The notes: generated by a model not told the origin, from the sequence alone. Numbered from the stretch's first letter, positions 16,364 through 25,777 are shown. The stretch is DNA of 48,752 nt from Gammaproteobacteria bacterium (GCA_024642505.1 JAHEAZ010000015.1:1-48752); one strand, 5' to 3'. A program made the numbers and translations.

Positions 16364-17686
16364 TTACAGGATATACCGGCTCAGGTCCTCGTCCTTGACG
16401 AGTTCACCGAGGTGTCGGTCCACGAACTCCGCGTCCACATTGATCGAGCTGCCGCTCTTGTCCGCCGCCTCGAACGAGATGTGCTCGAGCAGGCGCTCCA
16501 TCACCGTGTGCAGGCGCCGCGCCCCGATATTTTCGGTGCGCTCGTTGACCGACCAGGCAATCTCCGCGATCCGGCGGATACCGTCGGTGGCGAAGTGGAG
16601 GCTGACGCCCTCGGTTGCGAGGAGCGCTGCGTACTGGGTGGACAAGGAGGCATCCGGTTCGGTCAGGATTCGCACGAAGTCGTCCACGCCGAGCGAGGAC
16701 AGCTCGACGCGGATCGGGAAGCGCCCCTGGAGCTCGGGGATGAGGTCCGAGGGCTTGGCGGTATGGAACGCGCCCGAGGCGATAAACAGGATGTGGTCCG
16801 TCTTGACCATGCCGTACTTGGTATTGACCGTGCAGCCCTCGACCAGCGGCAGCAGGTCGCGCTGTACACCCTCGCGTGACACGTCCGCGCCGACGACTTC
16901 GCCACGCTTGCAGATCTTGTCGAGCTCATCGAGAAAGACAATGCCGTTCTGCTCGGCGTTGGCGAGTGCGCGCGTGCGCAGCTCCTCCTCGTTGACCATG
17001 CGTGCCGCTTCCTCGTCGGTAAGCACCTGCATTGCCTCACGGATCTTCATCTTGCGGTTGCGGGTCCGCTGCCCGCCCAGGTTCTGGAACATCTGCTGCA
17101 GCTGCTGGGTCATGTCCTCCATACCCGGCGGGCCCATAATCTCGAGCCCCGCGGAAACCATGCGGATCTCGATCTCGATATCCCGGTCGTCAAGCTGGCC
17201 CTCACGCAGCATCTTGCGGAATTTCTGCCGGGTGTCGACGTCCCTCGGGGCTGTGTCGGGCTGTAGCCCGCCCGGCTGCGGCCTTGGCAGCAGCGTGTCG
17301 AGGATGCGTTCCTCGGCTGCATCCGCGGCACGGTGGCGCACGCGCGCCATTTCCTCCTCACGCGTCAGCTTCACCGCGACGTCGACGAGGTCCTTGACGA
17401 TCGAGTCGACCTCGCGCCCGACGTAGCCGACCTCGGTGAACTTGGTGGCTTCGACCTTCACGAACGGTGCATGCGCCAGGCGCGCGAGCCGCCGGGCGAT
17501 CTCGGTCTTGCCGACGCCCGTCGGGCCGATCATCAGGATGTTCTTGGGCGTGATTTCCTGGCGCAGTGGCTCGGCGACCTGCATGCGCCGCCAGCGGTTC
17601 CTGAGGGCGACCGCTACGGCGCGCTTTGCATCCTTCTGGCCGACGATGTGCTTGTCGAGTTCCTCGACGATTTCGCGGGGCGTCAT
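16364..17686 (-). CDS. hslU: HslU ATPase subunit of the HslVU protease
   Basis: This 440-residue AAA+ unfoldase feeds substrates to HslV. The start is [17 protein letters not shown]. Walker A is [14 protein letters not shown], the pore segment is [14 protein letters not shown], Walker B is [10 protein letters not shown], and the C-terminus ends YIL, which in the family inserts into HslV. The region around residues 130-230 is the I-domain. The ATG at 17686 lies 13 bases after the hslV stop. An upstream extension of the frame inside hslV is not conserved. Confidence 0.97.
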   Translation of the reverse strand: MTPREIVEELDKHIVGQKDAKRAVAVALRNRWRRMQVAEPLRQEITPKNILMIGPTGVGKTEIARRLARLAHAPFVKVEATKFTEVGYVGREVDSIVKDLVDVAVKLTREEEMARVRHRAADAAEERILDTLLPRPQPGGLQPDTAPRDVDTRQKFRKMLREGQLDDRDIEIEIRMVSAGLEIMGPPGMEDMTQQLQQMFQNLGGQRTRNRKMKIREAMQVLTDEEAARMVNEEELRTRALANAEQNGIVFLDELDKICKRGEVVGADVSREGVQRDLLPLVEGCTVNTKYGMVKTDHILFIASGAFHTAKPSDLIPELQGRFPIRVELSSLGVDDFVRILTEPDASLSTQYAALLATEGVSLHFATDGIRRIAEIAWSVNERTENIGARRLHTVMERLLEHISFEAADKSGSSINVDAEFVDRHLGELVKDEDLSRYIL

Positions 17687-17699
17687 GGTCTCCACGGCG

Positions 17700-18251
17700 T
17701 CAGACCGTCGGCAACTCGTCGATGACGACGTTGCGGTTGGTGTAGATACAGGTGTCGGCGGCGATCGACATGGCGCGCTCAACGACTTCCCGGGCACTGA
17801 GATCGGTGTTTTCGACCAACGCCCGCGCGGCTGCCTGCGCGAAGGGGCCGCCCGAACCGATCGCCATGATGTCATGTTCAGGCTCGATGACGTCGCCGTT
17901 ACCCGAAATGATCAGCGACGCGCTGGCATCAGCGACGCACAGGAGCGCCTCGAGACGCCGAAGCGCCCGTTCGGTGCGCCAGTCCTTGGCGAGCTCGATC
18001 GCAGCGCGGGTCAGGTTGCCGTACTTCTCGAGCTTGCCCTCGAAGCGCTCGAACAGCGTGAAGGCATCGGCGGTGCCACCAGCGAACCCCGCCAGTACCT
18101 TGCCGTCGTAGAGGCGGCGGACCTTGCGGGCATTGCCCTTCATGATGGTCTGGCCAAGCGTGACCTGGCCGTCGCCGCCCATGGCGACGGTGCTGCCACG
18201 GCGCACCGACAGGATGGTCGTCCCATGGGGATCGAAGCTCGAATCGGCCAT
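17700..18251 (-). CDS. hslV: HslV peptidase subunit
   Basis: This 183-residue proteasome-like peptidase has [45 protein letters not shown] and IAIGSGG-type segments (here [15 protein letters not shown]). The catalytic residue should be the N-terminal Thr of TTILSVRRG, but in this protein that Thr is preceded by a nine-residue segment after Met (ADSSFDPHG). There is no in-frame start at the Thr, so a short propeptide would have to be removed. Similar extensions occur in xanthomonad HslV. It is co-directional with hslU. Confidence 0.95.
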   Translation of the reverse strand: MADSSFDPHGTTILSVRRGSTVAMGGDGQVTLGQTIMKGNARKVRRLYDGKVLAGFAGGTADAFTLFERFEGKLEKYGNLTRAAIELAKDWRTERALRRLEALLCVADASASLIISGNGDVIEPEHDIMAIGSGGPFAQAAARALVENTDLSAREVVERAMSIAADTCIYTNRNVVIDELPTV

Positions 18252-18259
18252 GCTGAATC

Positions 18260-19162
18260 CTACTTGCGGCGGCGGGCGCGGGGATGCGCCTTGTCGTAAA
18301 TGCGGGCCAGGTGCTGGAAATCAAGATGCGTGTATACCTGGGTCGTGCCGATATCGGAGTGCCCGAGAAGCTCCTGGACACCGCGCAGGTCGCTGCTCGA
18401 CTCCAGCAGGTGCGTGGCGAAGGAATGACGAAACAGGTGCGGGTGCACCTTCAGGTCGATTCCCTGGCGCCGGGCGGCGCGATCTATGCGTTGCTGCACG
18501 GCCCGAACGCCTAGCCGGCGCCCGCCCTGCCCGATGAAAACGGCTGTTTCCCCGGCACTGGCCAGCGCTGCGCGGTCCCGGAGCCAGACACTCAGCGAGC
18601 TGACCGCATGGCGACCGACCGGCAGCACGCGGGTCTTCGACCCCTTGCCCAGCACCCGCACCGTTCGATCGCCGAGATCGAGATCGGTCAGGTCGAGGCC
18701 AACCAGTTCCGCCAGCCGCAACCCCGAGCTGTAGAGCAGTTCCATCATGGCGTGATCGCGTCGCGCGAGGGGGTCATCCTCGGGTGGGCTGAGCAGTCGC
18801 GTCATGCGATCAGCGTCGAGCGTCTTCGGCAGCCGCCTGGTTGCCCTGGGCGCGCGGATCTCGTCCGCAGGGTTCGACTTCAGCTCACCCTCACGAATCA
18901 GGAAATTGAAAAAGTTGCGTAACGCCGACAAGCGCCGCTGGATGCTGCGCGGGCCGAGCCCGTTTCTGTGCTCGCCTGCCGCGAAGGTCCGCACGTGAAA
19001 ACTGTCCACCACCGGCCACGCAGCCAGCTCCTGCCTGTCACAGAAAATAACGAAGGCCTCCAGGTCGCGGCTGTAGCTGGAACTGGTGTGCGGCGACAGC
19101 CGGCGCTCAGTGCGCAGGTAGACAAACCAGCGTTCGATCCAGGCTGCCGCCGCAGCGTCCAT
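18260..19162 (-). CDS. xerC: Tyrosine recombinase XerC
   Basis: This 300-residue protein resolves chromosome dimers at dif with XerD. The N-terminal core-binding domain is seen in [12 protein letters not shown] and [17 protein letters not shown]. The catalytic Arg is in [14 protein letters not shown], HxxR in [12 protein letters not shown], then [14 protein letters not shown] with the nucleophilic Tyr. ATG 19162 overlaps the DUF484 stop as TGATG; a GTG one codon upstream is possible. Chromosomal context (dapF-DUF484-xerC) indicates XerC rather than an integron or phage integrase. Confidence 0.95.
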   Translation of the reverse strand: MDAAAAAWIERWFVYLRTERRLSPHTSSSYSRDLEAFVIFCDRQELAAWPVVDSFHVRTFAAGEHRNGLGPRSIQRRLSALRNFFNFLIREGELKSNPADEIRAPRATRRLPKTLDADRMTRLLSPPEDDPLARRDHAMMELLYSSGLRLAELVGLDLTDLDLGDRTVRVLGKGSKTRVLPVGRHAVSSLSVWLRDRAALASAGETAVFIGQGGRRLGVRAVQQRIDRAARRQGIDLKVHPHLFRHSFATHLLESSSDLRGVQELLGHSDIGTTQVYTHLDFQHLARIYDKAHPRARRRK

Positions 19163-19866
19163 CACTCGACTACGAGTGCGGCGGCAATGAGCTCGCCGAT
19201 CCTCGCCAGGAAATCGGTGCTGACGGTAGGGTTGAAGCGCTGTGAGTCCAGCGCGCCGCAGGCCAGCAGGCCAAGGCTGCCGCCGGGGCCAAGCGGGACC
19301 AGTGCGACGGAGCCAACGTCCACCGCGCCTTCGCCAAAAAGGTAGTCGCGCTGGGAGTCGCGCACCTGGCCGCAGCGCGGCCTGTCGTTGGTGAATAGTG
19401 ATTCGAAGCCGCGCATTTCGGCGTCCTTGCGCTCGGCCAGCCGGACAAATGGCGACTGGCGTGCGGCCAGTGCGGCATCGTCGCGAAACAGCACCAGCAC
19501 CGCGCGCTGCACGTCGAAGTCCTCGCGCAGTGACGCCTCCACGGCGTCGATCACGCGATCCAGTCCGCGCGCGTGTACCAGTCGCGTGGTCAGTCGGTGG
19601 ATCTTGCCAGCCAGCTCGTCGTTGCCGCGCGCCACTCCGATAAACTCGGCCAGCTTTCGTTCCAGCTGCCGGTTGCGTTCGCGCAGCACATCGACCTGCT
19701 TCTCGAGCAGCGACACGGTGGTACCGCTGCCACGCGCGTCCGGCAGGCGGATGCGCTGGAGCAACTGGGGATTGCGCTCGAAAAACTCCGGGAACGCCTC
19801 GAGGAATTCCGCGACAGTGGTGTCGCTGAGCGTCCCTGTTCCTGCCGCCGCCGCCGATTTCGTCAT
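19162..19866 (-). CDS. DUF484 family protein
   Basis: This 234-residue protein has the DUF484 layout: an N-terminal TVAEFLEAFPEFFERNPQLL helix pair, a coiled-coil segment (SLLEKQVDVLRERNRQLERKL), and a GAF-like C-terminal half with ALVPLGPGGSLGLLACG. It sits between dapF and xerC as in many pseudomonads and relatives. The function is unproven; a sensory or regulatory role is only suggested by the GAF-like part. It overlaps both neighbours by four or fewer bases. Confidence 0.9.
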   Translation of the reverse strand: MTKSAAAAGTGTLSDTTVAEFLEAFPEFFERNPQLLQRIRLPDARGSGTTVSLLEKQVDVLRERNRQLERKLAEFIGVARGNDELAGKIHRLTTRLVHARGLDRVIDAVEASLREDFDVQRAVLVLFRDDAALAARQSPFVRLAERKDAEMRGFESLFTNDRPRCGQVRDSQRDYLFGEGAVDVGSVALVPLGPGGSLGLLACGALDSQRFNPTVSTDFLARIGELIAAALVVE

Positions 19867-20690
19867 ATCGTCACCTTGCCCTCGAATGAAGTCTCAGCCG
19901 GCCCGGTCAGCCAGATCGGCTCGCCCGGCCCCTTCCACTGTACGATCAGTTGTCCCCCCGGCAGGTCGACCCGCACTTCCTCACCGAGCAGGCCATGCCG
20001 GCGGCCCACGGCAACCGCGCCGCAGGCCCCGGTGCCACAGGCGAGGGTTTCCCCGGCGCCGCGCTCGTGCACGCGCAGGCGAATATGGTCGGGCGCCACC
20101 ACCTCCATGAAGCCGACGTTCGTACGCTTGGGGAAACGCACATGGTTTTCGATCGCGGGTCCGAGGCGGTCTACCGGGGCCTCAGTCACGGATGGTACGC
20201 GAATCACTGCGTGCGGGTTGCCTATGGACACCGCGCCAATCTCGACGACACCATCGCCAACGCTGAGCGGGTAGACACTGGCCTCGCCGCTGGCGTCGAA
20301 AGGAAGCGACGGCGGTGCGAAGCTGGGTATGCCCATGGCCACCGACACCAGGCCATCCTCGCGAACCCTGGCCCGGATCAGCCCCCCGGGGCTGTCCATG
20401 ACCAGCGTCCCGGGGCCGTGCCCGCGGCGGGCGTTGATGAAGCGCGCGATGCACCGCGCGCCATTGCCGCACTGCTCGACCTCGTCGCCGTCGGCGTTGA
20501 AGATCCGGTAATACACGACGGTACCGTCGCGCTGTGGCTGCTCCAGCATCAGCGCCTGATCGAAGCCGATGCCCGTGTGCCGGTCGGCCAGCTGGCGCAG
20601 GACCTCGGGCGTGAGGGCGCCTTCGGGCGGTGCCTCGAAGACGATGAAGTCGTTGCCCAGACCGTGCATCTTGGTGAAGGCCAGCTGCAC
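19863..20690 (-). CDS. dapF: Diaminopimelate epimerase
   Basis: This protein of about 275 residues interconverts LL- and meso-diaminopimelate for lysine and peptidoglycan. It starts near FTKMHGLGNDFIV. The two catalytic cysteines are in EQCGNGARC and LACGTGACG. GTG 20690 gives a normal-length protein (QLAFTKMHG...), although its ribosome-binding site is poor. The frame stays open upstream to 20789, but those residues overlap the preceding gene and are low-complexity. Its stop overlaps the DUF484 ATG. Confidence 0.93.
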   Translation of the reverse strand: MQLAFTKMHGLGNDFIVFEAPPEGALTPEVLRQLADRHTGIGFDQALMLEQPQRDGTVVYYRIFNADGDEVEQCGNGARCIARFINARRGHGPGTLVMDSPGGLIRARVREDGLVSVAMGIPSFAPPSLPFDASGEASVYPLSVGDGVVEIGAVSIGNPHAVIRVPSVTEAPVDRLGPAIENHVRFPKRTNVGFMEVVAPDHIRLRVHERGAGETLACGTGACGAVAVGRRHGLLGEEVRVDLPGGQLIVQWKGPGEPIWLTGPAETSFEGKVTI

Positions 20691-20721
20691 GGGGGGCTTG
20701 GCGGGGATAGGGCTCAGGGTG

Positions 20722-20976
20722 TCACTCCGGGTTGCAGACACAGCCGCCGCAGGGCGTGCCGTAGTCGCAGGGCCGCTCGGTGCTGCCAAGGTTGCCGCCC
20801 GAGATGACCGCGCCGCCGGTGATCAACCTTTTCACCGGACTCGAGCCGGGGGTCTTGCCGCGTGCCATGCCGGTGCGCTCGCACAGCTCTGCCCAGGTCG
20901 CGATTCGCTCGCTCATCTTGTGTGAAACCTCGACCACGTGGCCGTTGGCTTCGCACAGGTAGTCATAGGTTGGCAT
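20722..20976 (-). CDS. Small zinc-ribbon (FmdB-like) protein
   Basis: This 84-residue protein starts MPTYDYLCEANGHVVEV, close to the MPxYxYxC opening of FmdB-type zinc-ribbon proteins. It has a second cysteine group at its end (CDYGTPCGGCVCNPE). A Gly/Ser-rich linker joins them. The function is unknown. It lies upstream of dapF on the same strand and may head that transcript. Confidence 0.75.
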   Translation of the reverse strand: MPTYDYLCEANGHVVEVSHKMSERIATWAELCERTGMARGKTPGSSPVKRLITGGAVISGGNLGSTERPCDYGTPCGGCVCNPE

Positions 20977-21130
20977 GGGGCGATTCTAGCGCGTTTCGGC
21001 CCGGCATCTGGCACAGTGGCACCCCTGGCGCCGGCCTGCTGGCTGCGGGCCGGGAGTTCCCCCTTTCGCTCCGGGAGCCGTCAGTCGCTTCAGGGGAAAC
21101 CCCGCCCTTGCCGCCTACCGGCTTTAGATT

Positions 21131-21150
21131 CTGCGCGGCTGGCCGCGCAG
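21131..21150. repeat. Perfect 9-bp inverted repeat in an intergenic region
   Basis: CTGCGCGGC and GCCGCGCAG are separated by two bases, making a 20-base perfect palindrome. The 265-base intergenic region 20977-21241 otherwise shows no gene, RNA or promoter that I recognise. The palindrome lies about 90 bases before the next gene and could be a protein-binding dyad or RNA hairpin. Confidence 0.5.
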
Positions 21151-21241
21151 GTCGCGGTGACGGGCGCATTTACGCTAGTCTCGGCGCAGACCGCGGCGAT
21201 GCCGTACCGTCAGTGGCTGCAGGCAAGGAGGGTGCGCCATT

Positions 21242-21538
21242 TTGGGAATCCTGGGTCTGGTCGCAATCCTGCTACCCCAGATGCTGCTGGTGCTACTGCT
21301 CGGAAGCTACTTCGACCTGCTGGGCGGCTGGAATCACACTGACGCCGCGATGGGCGCGTTGATGGGGTTGTTCGTGGCTGCACCGGTCCTGGCAGCAATC
21401 TGGCTGGTGGCGCTGGCCATCTCCAATTGGCTCAGGCGCGCGCAAAGCGGACCGCGGCAGCCGCTGTGGCCCGCCGCAGCAGTACTGGTACAGGCTCTGT
21501 TCATCGACCTGGTGATCGTGTCGCAGGCGCACATGTAG
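21242..21538 (+). CDS. Small integral membrane protein (unrecognised)
   Basis: A 98-residue protein with three hydrophobic segments: residues 2-25 (GLVAILLPQMLLVLLLGS), about 37-60 (ALMGLFVAAPVLAAIWLVAL) and 77-95 (WPAAAVLVQALFIDLVIVS). No family was recognised. The start is TTG 21242, chosen because AAGGAGGG lies nine bases upstream and no ATG is available. It is followed by the exported protein gene at 21600 on the same strand. Confidence 0.6.
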   Translation: MGILGLVAILLPQMLLVLLLGSYFDLLGGWNHTDAAMGALMGLFVAAPVLAAIWLVALAISNWLRRAQSGPRQPLWPAAAVLVQALFIDLVIVSQAHM

Positions 21539-21599
21539 CGCGGTCGTTTGCAACAAGGGTACGAAGGCATCTGGAAGACCACTGTCGACGGGAAGGGTC

Positions 21600-22337
21600 A
21601 TGGCACGATCGCTTGGAGTGATTCTGCTGGCTGCAGCGCTTTCGGCGCCGGGATTCCTGCCTGCCGCGGCCCAGGACAACCAACCGGCGGAAGTGATCGT
21701 TCTGTCCGTGCTTCACCAGCTGCATGGAGAGATCGAGGGATACGATTTTGATGTCCTTGCGCAAACCATCGAGCGACTGCATCCGGATGTACTTGCCGTG
21801 GAGCTGACCGCGGCTGACCTTGAAAGCAGGCGTGAGCAGCCTAACAAGCAGGAGTACCAGCGGTCAGTGTTCCCACTGCTGGACAGGTACGGCTACGACG
21901 CTGTGCCACTCGAGCCCGATCAGCCCCGCTACGACGAGCTCGTCGGTCTCTTTCGCGGTGCGGCCGTCGGGCTGCGTCAGGACTACCCGGACAGGGCGGA
22001 GTCATTCGACCTGTTCGTCCGGTCGTTGTACCAACTTCTGGAGGAGAAATGGGTATCGCCGAGCGCGGTCAACTCCCGGGAGACAGATCTTCTGTTCGAT
22101 TTAAAGCACCGGTTTCAGGGTCTTCTGTTCGGCCCCGACGAGCGGGAGGCCTGGGAAGGCTGGAACCAGCACTTCTTGCGGCAGATTCTGAAGGCGGCCG
22201 CCGGTCATCCCGGAAAGAGGATACTGGTGCTCGTTGGCGCCGAGCACGCCTACTGGCTCCGTTCGCGGCTCGAAGGCCGGGACCTGGAGCTCCTCGATAC
22301 CGAAACCCTGCTTTCTTCCAGCGCCGGGATTCACTGA
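21600..22337 (+). CDS. Exported TraB/DUF5694-like protein
   Basis: This 245-residue protein has a signal peptide (MARSLGVILLAAALSAPG then AAAQD at about residues 22-26). The mature part has VIVLSVLHQLHGE, HPDVLAVELTAADLESR, and a C-terminal VLVGAEHAYWLRSRL. The His-rich start, acidic pair and EHxYWL ending resemble DUF5694/TraB-GumN-like proteins, predicted to be metal-dependent hydrolases. The resemblance is by pattern only, and no activity is established. A GGGAAGGGTC sequence precedes the ATG. Confidence 0.6.
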   Translation: MARSLGVILLAAALSAPGFLPAAAQDNQPAEVIVLSVLHQLHGEIEGYDFDVLAQTIERLHPDVLAVELTAADLESRREQPNKQEYQRSVFPLLDRYGYDAVPLEPDQPRYDELVGLFRGAAVGLRQDYPDRAESFDLFVRSLYQLLEEKWVSPSAVNSRETDLLFDLKHRFQGLLFGPDEREAWEGWNQHFLRQILKAAAGHPGKRILVLVGAEHAYWLRSRLEGRDLELLDTETLLSSSAGIH

Positions 22338-22409
22338 CGGGGACCAAAGCGGCTCTGCATCCAACGCCTTTGGGGTGTCGATATTGAAGGACAGCGGACT
22401 GGGATTCAG

Positions 22410-22826
22410 TTGAGCGTCACCAAGGTCCAGGCGCTTCACCAGACAGGTCGCCACGAGGAGGCCCGGATGCTGGTCGTCTTACTGGCGGCGCAGGACGGAT
22501 GCTTTCCCGATGATCAGGCGCGCGGTGCCCAGCTCGGCCTTGGCAGCACCTACCGGGCGCTCGGCGAGTACCAGCATGCAGGGGAGACGCCGAGTGTGGG
22601 CCTGTTGCGGTTCCCTGGCGCCAATGACCTGAAGGTCTTGCTGGCCATGGTCTGCTACAACCAGGAGAAGTCTGGAGCAGCGGTCGAGACCCTGCTGCAG
22701 GTAATCGCGCAGACGTCGGATGACAATTACGTCAGTCAGTACCGGAACGCCATTTCGCTCTACGCACAGGATACCGGGCGCAACTGGAGACAGCGTGGTC
22801 GAGTATTCTCTGAATCAACATCGTAG
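22410..22826 (+). CDS. TPR-like fragment or small hypothetical protein
   Basis: A 138-residue frame from a TTG. It contains helix pairs such as LHQTGRHEEARMLVVLLAAQ and LGLGSTYRALGEYQHA, resembling tetratricopeptide units. The frame is open upstream to the stop of the previous gene (22337), so the true start is unclear. There is no strong ribosome-binding site. It may be a remnant of a longer TPR protein; the next gene also encodes TPR-like helices. Confidence 0.4.
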   Translation: MSVTKVQALHQTGRHEEARMLVVLLAAQDGCFPDDQARGAQLGLGSTYRALGEYQHAGETPSVGLLRFPGANDLKVLLAMVCYNQEKSGAAVETLLQVIAQTSDDNYVSQYRNAISLYAQDTGRNWRQRGRVFSESTS

Positions 22827-22862
22827 CCACCAGGAGGCGCCGCTGGCAGAGGTGGTGTGTGC

Positions 22863-23795
22863 ATGAGCGGGCGACGCGTCGCCTGTTCAGGTCCATACTG
22901 CAAGTCCGGCGCGCATCTGCTGCCTGCATTCCTAATGACTTGTCTCGCCTTCCCGGTACCAACCATGGCAATTGATCTCGCGCCCCTCTGGAACTTCAAT
23001 GACCCAGAACTCAGTGAACAGCGCTTCCGTTCTGCCCTGCAGACCGCAACACCCGATGACGCCCTGGTCCTGCAGACACAGATTGCCAGAACATACGGTT
23101 TGCGGAAGAACTTCGTCGAGGCGCAGGCGATTCTCCGCTCGATAGAGCCAAAAATAGCTGCCGCGGGCCCCGAAGCCCAGACTCGCTTCTACCTCGAACT
23201 CGGCAGAACCTTTGCGTCGGCAGCGCATACGCCGGAATCGCAAACTCCAGAGGCAAGGGAAGCGGCCCGGGCGGCCTACGGCCGCGCGCTGGAAGTGGCG
23301 AAAGCCGCGGAACTCGACAGTCTGGCAATTGATGCGCTGCACATGTTTGCTTTCGTCGATACGGCCCCGCAGGACCAGCTGAAGTGGGGTCTGGAAGCAC
23401 TCGGGATAGTCGAATCATCTACGCAACCCCAGGCCATCAAGTGGGAGGCGTCCATTCGGAACAACATCGGTTATGCCCTGCATCAGCTCGCGCGATATCC
23501 GGAGGCCCTCGCGCAGTTCCAGCAAGCCGTCGTGATCCGGGAGCGGGAAGCCGATGCGGAGTCGACGCGTGCGGCCCATTGGATGGTTGCATGGACGTTG
23601 CGGGCGCTCGATCGTCTCGACGAGGCGCTCGAGATCCAGCTGCGCCTGGAGCGCGAATGTGAGGCCGCCGGCCAGCCAGACCCCTACGTCTTCGAGGAAC
23701 TCGAGATTCTGTACAGGGCGGAGGGAGATTTCGATCGGGCCGGGCACTATGAGAGGCTCAGGAAAGAACTGGTGAGCGGAACAGATGGACGCTGA
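22863..23795 (+). CDS. Tetratricopeptide-repeat protein, probably exported
   Basis: This 310-residue protein has a hydrophobic N-terminal segment (HLLPAFLMTCLAFPVP), which could be a signal peptide or lipobox-like export signal. Repeated helical hairpins follow: ARTYGLRKNFVEAQAIL, IGYALHQLARYPEALAQFQ and WTLRALDRLDEALEIQL. These are TPR units, which form a scaffold for protein binding. Its partner is unknown. GTG 22857 is an alternative start. Its end overlaps the start of the phosphatase-like gene by 11 bases, so the two are probably co-expressed. Confidence 0.7.
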   Translation: MSGRRVACSGPYCKSGAHLLPAFLMTCLAFPVPTMAIDLAPLWNFNDPELSEQRFRSALQTATPDDALVLQTQIARTYGLRKNFVEAQAILRSIEPKIAAAGPEAQTRFYLELGRTFASAAHTPESQTPEAREAARAAYGRALEVAKAAELDSLAIDALHMFAFVDTAPQDQLKWGLEALGIVESSTQPQAIKWEASIRNNIGYALHQLARYPEALAQFQQAVVIREREADAESTRAAHWMVAWTLRALDRLDEALEIQLRLERECEAAGQPDPYVFEELEILYRAEGDFDRAGHYERLRKELVSGTDGR

Positions 23796-24252
23796 AAACA
23801 GTTACCAGGTCTACGATTGGCTCTGGACCTCTGGCCAGCTGTCTGAGCGCGACGTTGCTTCATTACCTGCCATCGGTGTCGGCCTGGTCGTGAACCTCGC
23901 GCCGCCCAGTTCATCCAATGCCCTGCCCGGCGAAGCTGAGCTGGTAACACGGCGGGGTCTGGCATACGTCCAGATTCCGGTTGAGTGGGAGCGCCCGCAG
24001 GCGGCAGAGTTCGTTCAATTTGCAGGCGTGCTCGATGCATTTTCGGAACGAAAGGTATGGGTTCACTGCGCGAAGAACATGCGGGCTTCCACTTTCGTCT
24101 ATCTCTATCGAAAGCTTGTCCTCGGTGAAGATGAGGCGCCGGCGTCCTTTCCGATGCGCGACATCTGGACCCCGAATGAGACCTGGCAAGCTTTCATGGC
24201 CCAGGTTGGCGCATTGCATTCCAGCTGGCACGTGCGGGGGCGTCGACCCTGA
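23785..24252 (+). CDS. Protein tyrosine phosphatase-like protein
   Basis: This 155-residue protein has the Cys-based phosphatase loop VHCAKNMRAS (Cx5R) near residue 104, preceded by WTSGQLSERDVASL and VVNLAPP. These are typical of DSP/DUF442-like phosphatases. The loop's last residue is Ser, as in active enzymes, so activity is plausible. The substrate is unknown. It overlaps the upstream TPR gene by 11 bases. Confidence 0.75.
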   Translation: MDAENSYQVYDWLWTSGQLSERDVASLPAIGVGLVVNLAPPSSSNALPGEAELVTRRGLAYVQIPVEWERPQAAEFVQFAGVLDAFSERKVWVHCAKNMRASTFVYLYRKLVLGEDEAPASFPMRDIWTPNETWQAFMAQVGALHSSWHVRGRRP

Positions 24253-24369
24253 CGGACTGTGGCTCTGGCCTGCCAGCTTGTCGCCACGGGGCATTGCCGA
24301 GGCCAGCTGCCGGACGGCTCCCTTCGGCAGTCCGACGTTTTGCGCAAGCGTGTTCTTGATCAGGGGAAG

Positions 24370-24855
24370 ATGGACATGACGACGTCAGAAGATCCGAGAC
24401 CTCCTTTTCCGCCTTTCGACCTCAGCACTGCAACCCAGAAGGTTCGCATGGCAGAGGATGCCTGGAACACCCGGAACCCGGAGAAAGTCTCGCTGGCCTA
24501 TACACGCGACAGTGTGTGGCGTAACCGGGCCGAATTCCTGTCGGGCCGCCAGGCGATCGTCGAGTTTCTCACCGGCAAGTGGAACAGGGAACTGGACTAC
24601 CGCCTCATCAAGGAGCTCTGGGCGTTTCGCGACGACCGGATTGCCGTGCGCTTCGCCTATGAGTGGCATGACGATGCCGGCCAGTGGTTCCGATCCTACG
24701 GCAACGAGAACTGGGAGTTCGACCATCAGGGCTTCATGCGGCGCCGCATTGCCAGCATCAACGACCTTCCAATAGCGGAAGGCGAACGGAAGTATCGCTG
24801 GCCACTTGGGCGCCGTCCCGATGACCATCCTGGACTATCCGATCTTGGCCTGTAA
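24370..24855 (+). CDS. DUF1348 (NTF2-like) protein
   Basis: A 161-residue protein of the SnoaL/NTF2-like fold. [32 protein letters not shown], and [17 protein letters not shown] match the DUF1348 family. Members are small cone-shaped barrels, mostly of unknown function. The ATG at 24370 follows CAGGGGAAG; ATG 24376 is also possible. The frame is open upstream without conservation. Confidence 0.85.
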   Translation: MDMTTSEDPRPPFPPFDLSTATQKVRMAEDAWNTRNPEKVSLAYTRDSVWRNRAEFLSGRQAIVEFLTGKWNRELDYRLIKELWAFRDDRIAVRFAYEWHDDAGQWFRSYGNENWEFDHQGFMRRRIASINDLPIAEGERKYRWPLGRRPDDHPGLSDLGL

Positions 24856-25076
24856 TTCCGTGCAGGCGTCATCGGCCGCACCCTCCATGGTTCCCGGCAC
24901 CCTCGAAGCAACCGGTCTGCTGTTCCACCGGGCGACCGGCGATGCAGGCGCCGCCGCGTTTGCCGCTATTCCTGCGCCGTGCTAGCTTTCATCGACCAAT
25001 CGCCGATTTCGTTTCCATCGCGTCTTGATGCCAGGGCGCCAGCCGCGGCGGCCGCCGAAGCCCGCCAGGAATACCG

Positions 25077-25373
25077 ATGCCAGAGGATGCTGACGACAAG
25101 TTCTTCGAGCGCGCCGATGCGCACATCAGCCTGTCGAACGAGCAGGTCAAGGAATCGACCCGCGGCAAGGTGAGCGCGTCGATGATGTACGCAACCTCAC
25201 GATTCAACGCCTGGGTAGGCGCAAGTAATTGCGACTCTGCCGAGGAACTGGCAGCTGCCCGGGATGAGGCACTCGAGTACTTCGTGAAGCAATACCGCGA
25301 AATGCTCCAGGAGAATCTGGACATGTACATCCAGAACTTCGATGAATACATGGGTGCGGGCAAGGATTCCTGA
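25077..25373 (+). CDS. DUF3144 protein
   Basis: The protein has 98 residues: FFERADAHISLSNEQVKE, then GKVSASMMYATSRFNAWV, and EYFVKQYREMLQENLDMYI. This is the full DUF3144 pattern, an acidic helical protein of unknown function seen widely in gammaproteobacteria. The preceding 220 bases have no gene that I recognise. Confidence 0.85.
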   Translation: MPEDADDKFFERADAHISLSNEQVKESTRGKVSASMMYATSRFNAWVGASNCDSAEELAAARDEALEYFVKQYREMLQENLDMYIQNFDEYMGAGKDS

Positions 25374-25410
25374 TCAATTGCTTGTCTCAGGACAACGGGG
25401 TGACTGACAG

Positions 25411-25770
25411 ATGCTTCAGGGTTCATGTCACTGTGGCGCAGTTTCCTTCCGGTTGAATACTGCCCCGGAGTGGCTGACTGAATGCAACTGCTCGGTCTGC
25501 CGGCGCATAGGCGGGCTTTGGGCTCATGCCGAGATCGAAGAGATAGCAATCGAGGGCAGCCGGAACGCGACACTGGCCTACAGCTGGGGCGACCGGACCC
25601 TGGCGTTCCATACCTGCAGGACCTGCGGCTGCACCACCCACTGGGAGAACCTGCATCCGGAGAAGTCTTCGCGCATGGCCGTCAACTGCCGCATGGCTGC
25701 ACCGGCGGACATCGGCGGGATACGTATCCGGCATTTCGATGGAGCAGACACCTGGACCTACGTGGACTGA
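25411..25770 (+). CDS. GFA-family zinc protein
   Basis: The protein has 119 residues. Cysteine groups GSCHCGAV, ECNCSVCRR and CRTCGC form the two zinc sites of the GFA fold (glutathione-dependent formaldehyde-activating enzyme-like). Most family members have no proven link to formaldehyde, so the function is not assigned. It starts at ATG 25411. Confidence 0.88.
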   Translation: MLQGSCHCGAVSFRLNTAPEWLTECNCSVCRRIGGLWAHAEIEEIAIEGSRNATLAYSWGDRTLAFHTCRTCGCTTHWENLHPEKSSRMAVNCRMAAPADIGGIRIRHFDGADTWTYVD

Positions 25771-25777
25771 TACATCC

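Noticed and set aside
16347-17426. Long plus-strand ORF (359 codons) opposite hslU
   Set aside because: It is the antisense of hslU. The composition is Ser/Arg-rich and there is no family pattern; GC-rich DNA commonly gives such shadow frames.
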